Under the pieces are notes generated by a model that ran no database searches, was not told the origin of the DNA, and saw nothing but the letters and a program-made list of their open reading frames with translations. A stretch of DNA of 64,000 nucleotides, taken from contig WHVD01000093.1 of assembly GCA_015178975.1 (NCBI GenBank), forward strand, positions 186,001 to 250,000, in the 5' to 3' direction. The position numbers and the translations under genes are program-made. This document shows positions 45,304-57,200 of the stretch, piece by piece. How positions within the stretch are numbered: position 1 is the stretch's first letter; each line of letters starts with the position of its first letter. This DNA is from Hysterangium stoloniferum. Taxonomy: Eukaryota; Basidiomycota; Agaricomycetes; Hysterangiales; Hysterangiaceae.

Positions 45304-45600
45304 GCTAGAGGGAGGATAATGGGCTAGGTTTCTCAGGGTAGGATGTATGAAAGTCAAATACAATTTCCATGGCATTCCTGAGTTCCATGGCCAAAATCCA
45401 AGATATGTCTTCATCAGTGCCCTCATAACTCACCCCACTTGACAAAGTAGAGCAGTTTACAAGTGCATTGATGATTGTCAATTTTTGAGTCTGAAATTTG
45501 TAATATTTGAAACTTGGATTCTCTGTCTATAATGACTGGAGAGGGCAGAGGTTGTATGCTGTCCAGGATGGTGTTAGCAATACAAGGTTCTAACATTGAA
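45304..45600 (-). pseudogene. Gypsy-2 chromodomain (C-terminal pol)
   Basis: On minus: PVIIDRESKFQILQISDSKID, KLLYFVKW, then after a one-base shift SYEGTDEDISWILAMEL and a terminal PLSSL, ending at about 45304. It aligns with the Gypsy-1 chromodomain, which reads chromatin marks in chromoviruses. Upstream coding (HPVFHVSMLEPCIANTILD) reaches LTR-E copy 4. Confidence 0.8.
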
Positions 45601-45643
45601 ACATGAAATACTGGGTGTACCACACACATGCTTTCTGGGAGCC

Positions 45644-46075
45644 TGTCACAACTGTCACAAGTCACAATACTGTCACAAATATTCAAAGGTAACTTTTGAC
45701 AACTCTTTGACTCATCGAATTCAACTTGACAAACCCAAACATTATTCGACAACATTGAATCTCTTTCGACATGTCTCATTTTGACGTCATGTATGATTTC
45801 ATTATTAGTTCATAACATAGTCATAATGATATGAAGAAAAGCATAAAAGGGCTATGAAAGGAGAGAGGGAAGTCAGTCAAAATATCTGTAAATTAGTGAT
45901 ACTAGTAATTCTAATTTGTCGTAACTTCTTCAACAAATACTTCTGTGAGTTCTCACGACTGGTAATAGCCTCTTACTTTATCGACAAGGTGAATATATAC
46001 TTCGTCGAATGAGACTTTCAAGTTCGATCAGTAGAATATTATTTGACTTTATTGAAGAATAATTGATTCGTGACA
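45644..46075 (+). repeat. Solo LTR-E copy 4
   Basis: A 432-bp LTR with GAGCC duplications (45639-45643, 46076-46080), inserted in Gypsy-2 pol. Confidence 0.92.
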
Positions 46076-46331
46076 GAGCCAGAGGTTCCATAATACTGAA
46101 CCAGCTTGTACTATGATTTCAAAAGGTCTTATGTAGATCCTTTTCAGCAAGTTTCTTGGAAGGTTGGATTGTCCAGAAGAATTGAGCTTTTACAAAAATA
46201 CAGTTGCCAATCTTGAAATTGGGTGGCAGAAGCTGTTTTCTATCTGTGGAACATTGATATTCTTCCTGGGTGGACTTTATTGCATTCTGGAGTTCTTGAT
46301 GGAGTTTATTGAGGTCCATGATGAAATCTTG

Positions 46332-47171
46332 TGTTAGGATACACACACAGGCCGGGTTTCCGGAGAAACCTGTGGGATATCCGGTAGGACTTGGCTTCAG
46401 CTTATAAGCTGCGCCCTCGCTAGATCGTGTTGTCCAATTTCAAACGGACGGATGGGGATCCCAGGGAGTCCGGGCAGGGTTCGTGGGTCGTAGGTTGTAA
46501 GTCGGGGGTCGTGGGTCGTAAGTCGGAGGTCGTGGGTCGTGAGTCGAGTTGGTTGAGAGAGATAGATGCGCCGGAGCCCGTGGGCTCTGACTAGTGCGAG
46601 TGATGTGAATTGAGTAAGGTTTTAGAGCGGAAAATATTATTAGATTACTGGGGGGAATCTAAGCTAATTTTCTGACTGGATTGTATGTACAACATCTGCC
46701 AGTTTATATAGACCGTGGAATGCATGACATACCAAATCCAGTAATAATGAAACGAAACTAACAAAACATAAAACGGGAATAGTAAACACCACATTGGTGT
46801 TAGGAATGGAACGGAATGGAGCGGAGTCCAAATTGTGACAAAGCATAACCCATAACGGGAAATGGAGCAGGAGCGGAGTCCTAAATCGTGACAGGTCATT
46901 TGACTAAAACGGGAACGGGGCTCGATTAGAGCGGTGATGGGATTCTAAGCGGGGACCGGTGACTGATGCATGGGACGAAGACGGACATAGACAGAGACGG
47001 AGTCCAGGGGAAGTCCGGTGACTGATATGTGTTGTAATGAGGTCGAACGTAACGAGTCTTGACGTAACGGAGTCCGGGCGGGAAATCCTATAAACAGACG
47101 ATTGGTGCTTGTAGCGCGTGGGGGCGTACAGGTTAGTGCCTGGAGTCCGGCGGGATTGTCTGGTCGTAACA
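46332..47171 (-). repeat. Solo LTR-B copy 6 (minus)
   Basis: An 840-bp inverted LTR-B with TCTTG duplications (46327-46331, 47172-47176). It contains the perfect palindrome CAGCTTATAAGCTG at about 46398-46411 and a GGTCGTGGGTCGTAAGTCGGA repeat run near 46480-46550. Confidence 0.92.
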
Positions 47172-47309
47172 TCTTGAGCATGAACAGAGGCAAGACTGTG
47201 CTCCTGGTGTACCATGATATTGGGATTATAACCCTTATTGGCAAAGAAGGGTAATATGCCAGTAGTGGTGGAGGGTGCATTGTTGTATGCAAATTCTGCC
47301 AGTAGCAGG

Positions 47310-47935
47310 TGTTAGGGCAACACTAACAAGGCTACCAAAACACAAGAAGAATTAAGAGATAAGGCAAGATAAGGAGTAGGAGAATAGAAGTTCTAATGAC
47401 TTGAAGAATATCACACTTACTGTATATTTAGTGGAAATCCTAAGAGATTGAAACTGGGGTCTAACTATGTACATCTTAGAATATTTATACTAAAGGGAAA
47501 ATTAAATAAAGTTATTATCAAGAAGGTTCAAACCTTAGAAGAAATTTAAAATAAAGTTAAGTTTTACATTTGACATGTGTATATCATGTGATTGACATGT
47601 GTATGTCATGTGATTGACATGTGTATATCATGTGATTGACATGTGTATATCATGTGATTGTCACATGATTGTCATTGCATGGCTGTGAATGGTCTTTCAA
47701 GCCATTTCGTGTTCATGACATCACATGACATCACACATTGCTGTACAATGTATGACATGTGAGTCTTTTGAGCTTATGTGATATCATGTATTGTGACATG
47801 CAACATGTGACTGTGAATGGTCTTTCAAGCTGTTTGCACATTGTGACACATGATATCTGACAAACAAAATAAACTAAACAAAACTAAACTAAACTAAAAT
47901 AAAATAACATAAAATAAAATATATGAGCCCTGACA
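47310..47935. repeat. Solo LTR-F
   Basis: A 626-bp element, TGTTAGGGCAAC...GCCCTGACA, with GCAGG duplications (47305-47309, 47936-47940). It contains four tandem units of TGATTGACATGTGTATATCA (47585-47660) and a TAAAC/TAAAA run (47870-47925). Only copy in the window. Confidence 0.85.
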
Positions 47936-48034
47936 GCAGGGATTTCCAGTTGTCCTGTTGGTAATTGAAATATATGTAGAGGTATTGTTCCAATGTCTGA
48001 TTGACATGCTCAGTTTGTCCATCATCTTCTGGGT

Positions 48035-49448
48035 TGTGAGGTATCAGCATTATCTCATAATGTTCTCTTAATTTTCTTTGAATTATTTAATATTTTCTCG
48101 AATTTTTATTGTATTTTTACTATGTTTATTGTGAAAAATAGGCCTTATTCCTTTTAACTTCACATAAATAATAGCATATATGGACTCATATTATGCTATT
48201 ATTACTTAATTAAATTATTATAATTTTTAACTAATTATTTCTATTTTATTTACTTAGTTATTACTGCCCGGCACATTGCCTTGCTTGTATGTGTGCATTT
48301 GGGCATCACATGACACATTACCTAATCCGGCTCATACAGTCACACTAGTGACTAGCATTTAGTCACGCGAGTGACTGTAACACTAGTCACACGAGTGACT
48401 GTAACATTAGTCACACGAGTGACTGTAACACTAGTCACACGAGTGGTAACACTAGGCCCGTGACCTATTAGATAAGCCTCCAGTGTCAGGATGTCACACA
48501 AGTCACGGATGTGACTACCGAGTCATTAATTGATTCCGCCGACTCATCGTTTGCTTCCGTCCCGGGACCGCAGCCTTGAACCTTCATGTTCAAGCAAGAG
48601 GTTAGAACCCTTGTCTCAGAGAGGGGAATCATGTGATAAATAAAGGGTAAATAATGAGTAGAATATGAGGTCATTATGATCTAACTAGTGACCTCATAAA
48701 CTAAATAATTAGCTAATCATTGAGTTATCAAAATGTATATAAGGAGGGCCAAGTTTCCAATAAAATCATCTATCTCACACATATTTTACTGCACAGCTCA
48801 GAAGCTTATCTAATCATCCTAAGGACAATAATAGCCTTAGTCTGATACACTCACTGCAAGCACCTACACTTGCAGCATCTTGAATCTTTGTCAGCAACTC
48901 TTGGACTTAGCTAATCATCTAAGTTCCCCAGCCTCACAGCTACCCTTTAGGCTTATTAATTAGATAATAAACCTAATAAGTATCTAAGTATCCTTACTGA
49001 AATCCCTGCCAATACTAGATTATTCAAGGCCCAGCCCTAAGTTTATTGAATTAATCAAGTACAAGCACTCAGATAATCCAATACATATTATTTTCTCTAT
49101 TAATAAATTATTTAACATCTTGTTAAATAACTATTAATAGTCACAAATAAGCATACAAAAATCCGAAGCTCTTATATCAAGTCTCTGCCAAGTTACTGCA
49201 CATATATTCAGCTTCCAGCTCCTATTCTCAAGGAATAGTTCTTTTGTTTGCTAAAAGAGTCATATATTGTTCTTTTGAACCTTTCAATAATCAAAATAAG
49301 AATTGATTTGAGTTGTTTAAGCTTAGTAGCACAGCTCATTAATCTATCAGTATTTAAATTACTGGACCTTTGCTTATTTTATTGTTGAAGCTCTGTGACA
49401 CTATAGCATATATTGAGCTATCTAAGAGAATTCCCTGAATACATTACA
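48035..49448 (-). repeat. Solo LTR-G copy 2
   Basis: A 1,414-bp inverted LTR-G with TGGGT duplications (48030-48034, 49449-49453). It contains a 24-bp tandem repeat, GTCACACGAGTGACTGTAAC plus ACTA, about four units at 48350-48450, each with the palindrome-like GTCAC...GTGAC. Confidence 0.9.
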
Positions 49449-49559
49449 TGGGTGATACATACATATCTGGATATAAAGTGTAGTGTCATATCAAGGGCTT
49501 TTCTGAGGGATCTAAAGACATGAGACAAAATTAGAGCCCCAATTGGAAGTTACATGGTG

Positions 49560-50279
49560 TTAAGAACTGAAAACTGACTAATGTCAGTGGCCGACAGGGA
49601 CCAATCAGAAGGACTTGGCTTCAGCTTATGTGCTGCGCCCTCGCAAATATCCGTGGGTGTCCTTAGATTTCGGACAGGCGAAGACTAATCCTAAAGAGTC
49701 CCTTTCGGCGAGATACCGATCGGGACCAAAGGACAAGTTGAGCGTCGGGCCAAGGGGGCGGGGCCGGAAGTGGGCGAGCGCATGCGAAGGCGGATGGGGG
49801 GATTCTTAGTATGAGACTGTTACAGACGTATGAGGGTATTCTGAGTTGATATTCTGATTGCCTAGTAACTACAACTACAGCGGGTTCATATACAAGTAGC
49901 AGGCATCTAGAAAATACTAATGGGGAGAAGGGCGGAAAATGGTATTAACAATAAGCTTGACTAGGAACAGAAGTTTATGATTAGTTCGGAGGCCGATGAT
50001 AACCGAGAGTGGAATTATGATAAAAGGAAATAGTCCAAGGACTACAAATATAGATAGACATAGGTGAAACATAGGATTGAACGGATCAACATAATAAAAG
50101 GGACGTATCAAAAGTTTAACCAGACAATACAAGTTATTTTGACGTGGGCGTAAATGGAGTTTGATCATCGTGAAAACATATGTCAGCTTTGGGGCCAATG
50201 GTTTCCAAAGTGGTGACTTGAAAACGTTGATAAGTGGTGATAACCTCGGGACCGATAGGGTTGCGACACGGTCATAACA
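49560..50279 (-). repeat. Solo LTR-H copy 1
   Basis: TGTTAAGAAC...GTCATAACA with CATGG duplications (49555-49559, 50280-50284). The shared module is at 49611-49645. Confidence 0.9.
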
Positions 50280-50832
50280 CATGGGGTGGGACACATGCTT
50301 AGAAAATATGTGGATGAAAGGTTCCACTAGTTGCATAGATGTAATCAAGTGAATACAATGTGATTAGGGTATACTAAAGGCATGAGGTGGCAAGGTTGTT
50401 ATGACCTGTTCCTGGATGTTTCAATATCTGGCTTCCGACTTCCGACTATGGAACATCATAGTTACTGTATCTTCTGTAATCTTCCCAAGTTCCACATTTG
50501 GTAATTTGTCCATTGACAAGTATTCACTCGTTTGTTTATTATATTCCAGTTTCGGAATAATGTCTCCCCAATTTGTCTTATTGTATTCCCATTTCAGAAT
50601 ACTTCCATTTCTGTCTTATTGTGGTCTCAGTTTGTAGTACAATAATGAGAAGACTTATATTAGTTTCCACGAATTTGTACTTTACTTTAGATCTGATATC
50701 GACTTAGTTTCTTATTCCCTCTTCCATCTTTCTGTATGCTCAATATTTGGAACTCTTCAGGAGGGCATTAGGACAGAGATGGAATGGGATGGTGAAAAGG
50801 GGAAGCTATAGTGAACCAAGTGTCAGGGTGCT

Positions 50833-52406
50833 TGTTACGACCGGAATTCCTGCCAGACTTCGGGCACTAACATATATGCACCCGCACCCTATACACACCA
50901 ATTGTCAGTTTACCAGAATTCCCACCAGACTCTGTACATCAGACCTGTCCATGTTCGACTTCATTACTTCATGTATCAGTCACTGGAATACCTGCCGGAC
51001 TCCGTCCCTGTCTATGTCTGACCCTGTCCCACACATCAGTCACCAGACCCCGCTTGGAAAACCCATCATCCCTCTAACTGAGCCCCATTCTCATTATAGT
51101 CAAATGACCTGTCACGATTCGGACTCTGGTCCTGTGTTACGACCATGTCGTAACCCTATCAGTCCCCGAGGTTATCGCCACTTATCGACGATTCAAGTTA
51201 CTGTTCAAGTCACCACATCGGAAACCATCAGCCTCCCGATGCTGACGTATGCTTTCGCAGTGATCAAACCCCGTTTACACCCACGTCAAAACATACTCGA
51301 ACTATCTGGTTAAACTCTGATATGTCCCCTTTATTATGATGATCCGCTCTATCCTATGTTTCACATATGTCTATCTATATTTGTAGTCCTCAAACTATTT
51401 CCTTTTACTGTAGTTCCGCTCTCGGTTATCATCGGCCTCCGAACTAATCATAAACTTCCCATTCCTAGTCGAGCTTATTGTTAATACCATTTTCTGCCTT
51501 TCTCCCCGTTAGTATTTTCTAGATGCCTGTTACTTGTATATGAACCCACTGTAGTTGTAGTTACTAGGAAATCAGAATATCGACTCAGAATACCCTCTCC
51601 AGAAGTCTCATACTAAGAATTCTGTCTTCTGCCTTCGCGTGCGCTTGCCCCCCTTTGGTCCCCGACCCTTGGTCCGACACTCAACTCATCCCTCGGTTCC
51701 AATCAGTAGTTTCACTGAGAGGTACTCGTTGGGACAAGTCTTCACCTGCCCAAAATTTAAGGACACCTGACAGACAACTGTGAGGGCACAGCACATAAGC
51801 TGAAGCCAAGTCCTTCCAATCGGTCCCCATCGGTCCACCGACATTAGTCAGTTTCTAGTTCTTAACATCCTGCTCCATTCCCATTATAGTCAAATGACCT
51901 GTCACGATTCAGACTCTGCTCCCGCTCCATTCCCGTTATGGTTCTATGACCTGTCACGATTCAGACTCTGCTCCGTTCCATCCCGTTTTTAACACCAAGT
52001 TTGGTGTTTACTTATCTCATTTTATGTTTGTTAGTTTAGTTTTCATTATTACTGGATTTGGTATATTATTCATTCCACAGTCTATATAGTCTGGCAGATT
52101 GTACATACAATCCAGTCAGAAAATCAGCTTAGATTCTCCCCAGTAATCTTAGTATATTTTCCGCTCTAAATTCCTCTTTGAATCACACTGCTCTCACTAG
52201 TCAGAGCCCATGGGCTCCAATGCATCTATCACTCGACCTCCAACCTATCTATCTCGACTCCCCACCCGGACTCCCTGGGATTCCCATCTGCCTGTTTGAA
52301 ATTGGACAAGACAATCTCGCAAGGGCGCAGCCTATAAGCTGAAGCCAAGTCCTACTGGATTTCCCATGGGTTTCTCCAGAAACCCTCTGTGTACACACCC
52401 TTAACA
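50833..52406 (+). repeat. Solo LTR-B copy 7, split by LTR-H copy 2
   Basis: TGTTACGACC...CCTTAACA with GTGCT duplications (50828-50832, 52407-52411). It is about 835 bp without LTR-H copy 2. Confidence 0.9.
51135..51867 (+). repeat. Solo LTR-H copy 2
   Basis: TGTTACGACC...TTCTTAACA with TCCTG duplications (51130-51134, 51868-51872). It is inserted in LTR-B copy 7. Confidence 0.92.
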
Positions 52407-52410
52407 GTGC

Positions 52411-52889
52411 TGTCACAAATGCACAAGCTCAAATTCCAATAATATACAACTCAATATTCCTTTGACTTTCCTTCAACTTCTGACTTGATTTTTAACTCAA
52501 CTATCTTTTGAGATTACTTAACTCAATATTTGACTACCCTTCAACTTGACTCAATTTGACATCATTCATGATTTCATTCTAATATCATATTATCATATGT
52601 AGGTAAATGATAAATATATAGCATAAAAGGGCTACAATTAGAGCAAGAGAAGTCAGTCAGAAAACCTGTACCATAGTCTGTTTCCTTATTATTGTATTAC
52701 TAATTTCTACTTCTGTTTGAAATCTATTCAACATAATTATTCATGAGTCTTTATGTATGTCTAGTATTAGCCTCTTACTTCATTGACAGGATGAATTAAT
52801 ACTTTGTCAAATAAGGCTTCTGTATTCAATTTAGTAGAGTGTAGTTCAATTGATATTCAACTTTATTGAAGAGAATCTGATTTGTGTCA
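52411..52889 (+). repeat. LTR-I (LTR-A/E-like)
   Basis: TGTCACAAATG...TTTGTGTCA, about 479 bp. Left flank GGTGC (interrupted by LTR-B copy 7, which landed at its first base) and right flank GGTAC differ by one transition, so a decayed duplication is likely. Confidence 0.7.
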
Positions 52890-52959
52890 GGTACCATGGG
52901 CAGTGATACCATGGTCAGGGATACCAATAGTGGGGGCCAAATGAATGGGATCCTAACAG

Positions 52960-53435
52960 CCATCTTGCATCAATTGATAGTCTTGCCAATATCTTTACCA
53001 GACTGCTCACCCATGTTGCACACAAGTGACAATCCTGAAGGGCATGCTTAGTCAGGAGGAGTGTTCTTATCATCATTGGTCTTCACATATGTAGTGTGGG
53101 AAAAAGTTATGTAAGTACTTGCTGTGGTGTGTAGTATATATACTATTTCACACTTGATTTCTGAAGACACACAAAGGGCCTGCTTACATATATGCTCCAT
53201 TTGAATGAATATGTGGTGGGCAAGTGACAGATGATGATAATCTTGCATCCACAGACATATTGTATCCTCAACACAGAAGCAAATGCCATCAGTGGCATGA
53301 TTGCTTCCACATTTACAGATTTTATGGGTTTTATACACCTAGGCCATAAATTTTGATGAATAAAGGTACTTATATAGCCAGAAATCAATATTAAGCTAAT
53401 TCTGACAGTGTAATTTGTCCTTAAACCCAAATAGT
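52960..53435 (-). other. Unassigned segment left of Copia
   Basis: A minus-strand frame of 96 codons (53338-53048) contains KCGSNHATDGICFCVEDTICLWMQD. A related stretch occurs at 59968-60005 on the other side of the Copia element. This suggests a shared unknown gene or repeat, but I cannot name it. Confidence 0.3.
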
Positions 53436-53663
53436 TGTTGGAGTCTGACATCTCTAGAGTGTCCAACAACAAGTCCTCCATTCATGGTCACATGATTGAC
53501 ATCTCTGATCAGTCACAAGATGAACCAGATGTCAGTAACTAATGAGTTCCAACATCACTCAGTTGCAGCATGACAATATGTGGAATGCAAACTCATCTGT
53601 TAATATAGTGATATTTCTTACCAATGTTTTACCAATATCTTTGTAATGTACTTACCAAGTATC

Positions 53664-54094
53664 TGTCACGAATCGATTATTCTTCAATAAAGTTGAATAA
53701 TATTCTACTAATCGAACTCGAAAGCCTCATTTGATGAAGTATATATTCACCCTGTTGATGAAGTAAGAGGCTATTACCAGTCATGAGAACTCACGGAAGT
53801 ATTTGTCGAAGAAGTTACGACAAGATAGATTACTAATATCACTAATATACAGATATTTCGACTGAATTCCCTCATTCCTTTTGTAGCTCTTTTATGCTTT
53901 TCGTCATATCATTATGACTATGTTATGAACTAATAATGAAATCATACATGATGTCGAAATGAGATATGTCGAAAGAGATTTGATGTTGTCGAATAATGTT
54001 CGGGTTTGTTGAGTCGAATTCGATGCGTCAAAGAGTTGTCGAATATTACCTTTGATTGTTTGTGACAATGTTGTGACTTGTGACGGTTGTGACA
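53664..54094 (-). repeat. Solo LTR-E copy 5, in the Copia 5' LTR
   Basis: A 431-bp inverted LTR with GTATC duplications (53659-53663, 54095-54099). Confidence 0.93.
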
Positions 54095-54205
54095 GTATCT
54101 CTGAATCATATCAGTTGGAACAGTTTAATACTCATAGTAATCCATCAGATGGGAGTGTGTGAAATATTTTCTCTGACCTTGCCCACTTGCAACTAATAAA
54201 TTACA

Positions 54206-54225
54206 TTATGTAGGTTATGGGCCCT
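54206..54225 (+). promoter_or_regulatory. Copia primer-binding site (initiator-tRNA half type)
   Basis: Directly after the 5' LTR, AGGTTATGGGCCC resembles the site complementary to the anticodon arm of initiator tRNA-Met, used by Drosophila copia and Ty5 with a cleaved tRNA half. The first gag ATG (54217) lies inside it. Confidence 0.5.
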
Positions 54226-57200
54226 GACCTGATTACTCAATCAATGGATATTACTACCCCCATTCCCAGCTCTTCATTCTTCAATGTTCCCCAGCTTGCC
54301 AAAGATGGCTCAAACTGGATAGTATACAAAGGAAAATTGCTAACTGCAGTAAATGCAAGAGGAAGCACCATGAAGCAATATATCGACAGAAGTGCAAAGG
54401 AGCCTGTTGCATTCAAGACAGATTCATCTGGAGTTCCACAGAGTCCAAATGGAGGAGCAGTGACCTCTGACGAAATTAAAGACAGCGTAAAGGAGATCCA
54501 AGAATATGAGTATAGGAACTCACTTGTCAAACAGCAGATCTTCAGTACCTTAACAAATGAAATGTATCTGTGGGTACAGGAATTTGAGAGTGCCTCCAAT
54601 ATATGGTTGGAGTTACATATGTGCTATCCACCAGGACAAGATGAAGCTAACCCAAACTGACCTCCGACAGTGGATGCATGAGACATGCTGTCAAGAAGAT
54701 GGAGATGTAAAAGACCATTTTGGAGCACTTCAGAGATTGAAGCAATCCCTTGCAGGAATGGGAGTGAAGATAGAGGATGAAGACTGTAGTGCCATTATCA
54801 TGGGATCACTACCAGAGTCATATCAACCCACCCTATCTGCAATCAGTGCCATCGCCCATATGAATGGTAAGGGTATAATCCCAACTGACCTAATAAGAGT
54901 CATTACAGAGGAATATGAGCACAGACAGCTCACAGGCCAAAGTCTGACAAGGAAAGGAGGAAACTCTGCCTTTTCTGCATGATCAGAAAATAGGAAGACA
55001 TGTAATCCCAGGAAAGAAGGAGATAGCACCAATGACAAAAATGTAGATGTTGAATGTTACAACTGTCATTGCAAAGGCCACTACAAATCAGATTGTTGGT
55101 GGCCAGGAGGTGGAAAGGAGGGACAGGCACCCCAGCATCCAGGATGCAATAATGGAGGAGGCAGAGCTCAGAAGAAGCAATCTGCAAGTGCTGCATCTGC
55201 TCTGACACCCCAAGATAACTTTGCATTTACTACCACAGCAATCATAACTATGCCAAAGAACAAGGAAAGTGCAATCATGGACTCTGGCACAACATCACAC
55301 TTCTGTCCAGACTGAACAAAGTTTATTACCTTTGCAGATATCCCTGCCCAAGAAGTTCACACTGCCAATGGAACAACAATCAGTGCTATTGGACAAGGAG
55401 ATATCAAGATTAATCTACCCTTAGGAACCAAGACTACAGTGGTAATGCTGAAAAACATGCTGTATACTCCAAAGATGTCTCTAACCCTTATCTCCACAAA
55501 TTGTATTGCTTCAGCAGGATTTACAGTCCAATTTGAGGAAAATATGTGTAGGATCATTTCTCCTGCACCACAGTGGAAGACCATAGTGGAAATTCCACTA
55601 GCCAATGGGTTATACACTATTCCCACTCCATTTTCCCACCAAGCACTCACAGCACTGGAGAAATTTTCCATGCATGCACTTCATCAAATTCTAGGACATG
55701 TAGTGTAACCTGCAGTTATGGATGCAGTAAAGAAGGGACTTGTTGAAGGTGTAGAGCTAGACTCCACCTCTACTCCTGAGTTCTGTGATGCCTGTACAAA
55801 GGCTAAGGCAGTCCGACAACCATTCCCAGAAGAATCCAGGAACAGAGCTTGCACATATGTGGAATTAGTGCATACTGATCTATGGGGATCTGCACAAACT
55901 ACTAGCATTGGTGGAGGTCTCTATTACATTAGCTTCACAGATGATTATAGCTGGGAAACCCAAGTTCAATTTCTCTGACTTAAATATGATGCACTTAAGG
56001 CTTTCAAACACTATGTGGCAGAGATAGTGTGCCAGCACAACGGAATAAAGGTACAGAAATTGAGGTCAACAGAGGTGGTGAATATTTGAGTGAAGAATTT
56101 GATAACTACTTAAAGGATAATGGAATCAAATGACAGCTCACCATCCACAACTCACCACAGCAAAATGGAGTAGTAGAAAGACTCAACCACACTTTGGTGG
56201 AACAAGCAAGAGCAATGTTATTAGGAAAGAATATGCTGATGTTCCTATGGCCAGAAGCCATCAACTATGCAACATGGTTGAAGAACCATCTACCATCCTG
56301 TGCTATTCCAGGAGAAACCCCCTATTCCCTTGTCCACAAATCCAAACCCAACCTTGCCACAAGCACACGAGTTTGGAAGATAAGTGTACATTCACTCCAC
56401 TGCTGGAGGAAAGCTAGAAGCTCAAGCAAATGAAGCCATATTTGTTGGAATAGATGATGAAAGCAAAGGGTACCATATTTATTGGCCGGAAAAGAGGTAT
56501 GTAGGTATAGAATGCCATGTAACATTTGCACCAATGATTCTCACATTACAGGCCAACAAACTGGACATGGGGGAGTCAGTGCCAGTAAGCACACCACAGG
56601 TCATCCAGCCCATTACACCACCTATACAAGCCCCACTGCCTGCTCTGCCAGTAACACCTCCTAGACCATCACAGCCACTTCCACAACCAGCTGCACTGAG
56701 AACAACCCGAGTCTGATCACCTGTAGGATATTATTGAAGCCTTAATGAAGGAGAACATGCAGCAACTACAACTATTGAAGAACAGGACTCAGCAGAGTCA
56801 AATGTCCACTGGGAATTAGCAACTGCAGAACCAGAACCTTCACTGAAGGAAGCACTCAGTGGACCAGATGTGCTATCAATTATGAAATTGGACAACTCGA
56901 GAAGCTTGGAGCATGGAAAATTGTAAATCCACCTCCTCATGTTAACATCATTCCATGTCATTTTGTATTGGCAACCAAGTATGGACCTGATGGAAAGAAG
57001 ATTAAACTCCATGCACAACTTGTCACTAATGGACAGCATCAGACACATGGGCTAGATTACTCCAAAACATTTGCCCCGACCACCAACATGACTACAATTC
57101 ACACAGTCCTCACTATGGCAGCTTGCCAAAACTGGGAAATCCACCAGGTCGACATTAAGAGTGCATATCTTAATGTGAAGCTCCATGATGATATTTACAT

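Larger units (their letters stand above)
46100..48034 (-). pseudogene. Gypsy-2 integrase C-terminal fragments, split by two LTRs
   Basis: Minus-strand coding continues across the duplications: [19 protein letters not shown] (48034-47936), then FAYNNAPSTTTGILPFFANKG (47309-47172), then MDLNKLHQELQNAIKSTQEEY and LLPPNFKIGNCIFVKAQFFW (46331-46140). The last matches the integrase C-terminal domain of Gypsy-1. Confidence 0.8.
42954..50400 (-). mobile_element. Gypsy-2: minus-strand chromovirus, 5'-truncated and heavily interrupted
   Basis: Read on the minus strand from high to low coordinates: integrase fragments (about 50360-50280, 49559-49449, 48034-47936, 47309-47172, 46331-46100), chromodomain (45600-45304), antisense accessory gene (43729-44425 on plus), polypurine tract, and 3' LTR-J (43582-42954). 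Younger LTRs split it: H (49560-50279), G (48035-49448), F (47310-47935), B (46332-47171), E (45644-46075) and E (44533-44963). Each has a perfect 5-bp duplication that lets pol be followed across. Gag, protease and RT are absent. Confidence 0.85.
50399..52959. repeat. LTR-D-related sequence enclosing three other LTRs
   Basis: 50399-50832 and 52890-52959 resemble the ends of LTR-D (the latter ends gggatcctaaca), with LTR-I, LTR-B copy 7 and LTR-H copy 2 nested between them. The 50420-50700 part is AT-rich with no coding signal. Outer boundaries are uncertain because I found no target duplication. Confidence 0.45.
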
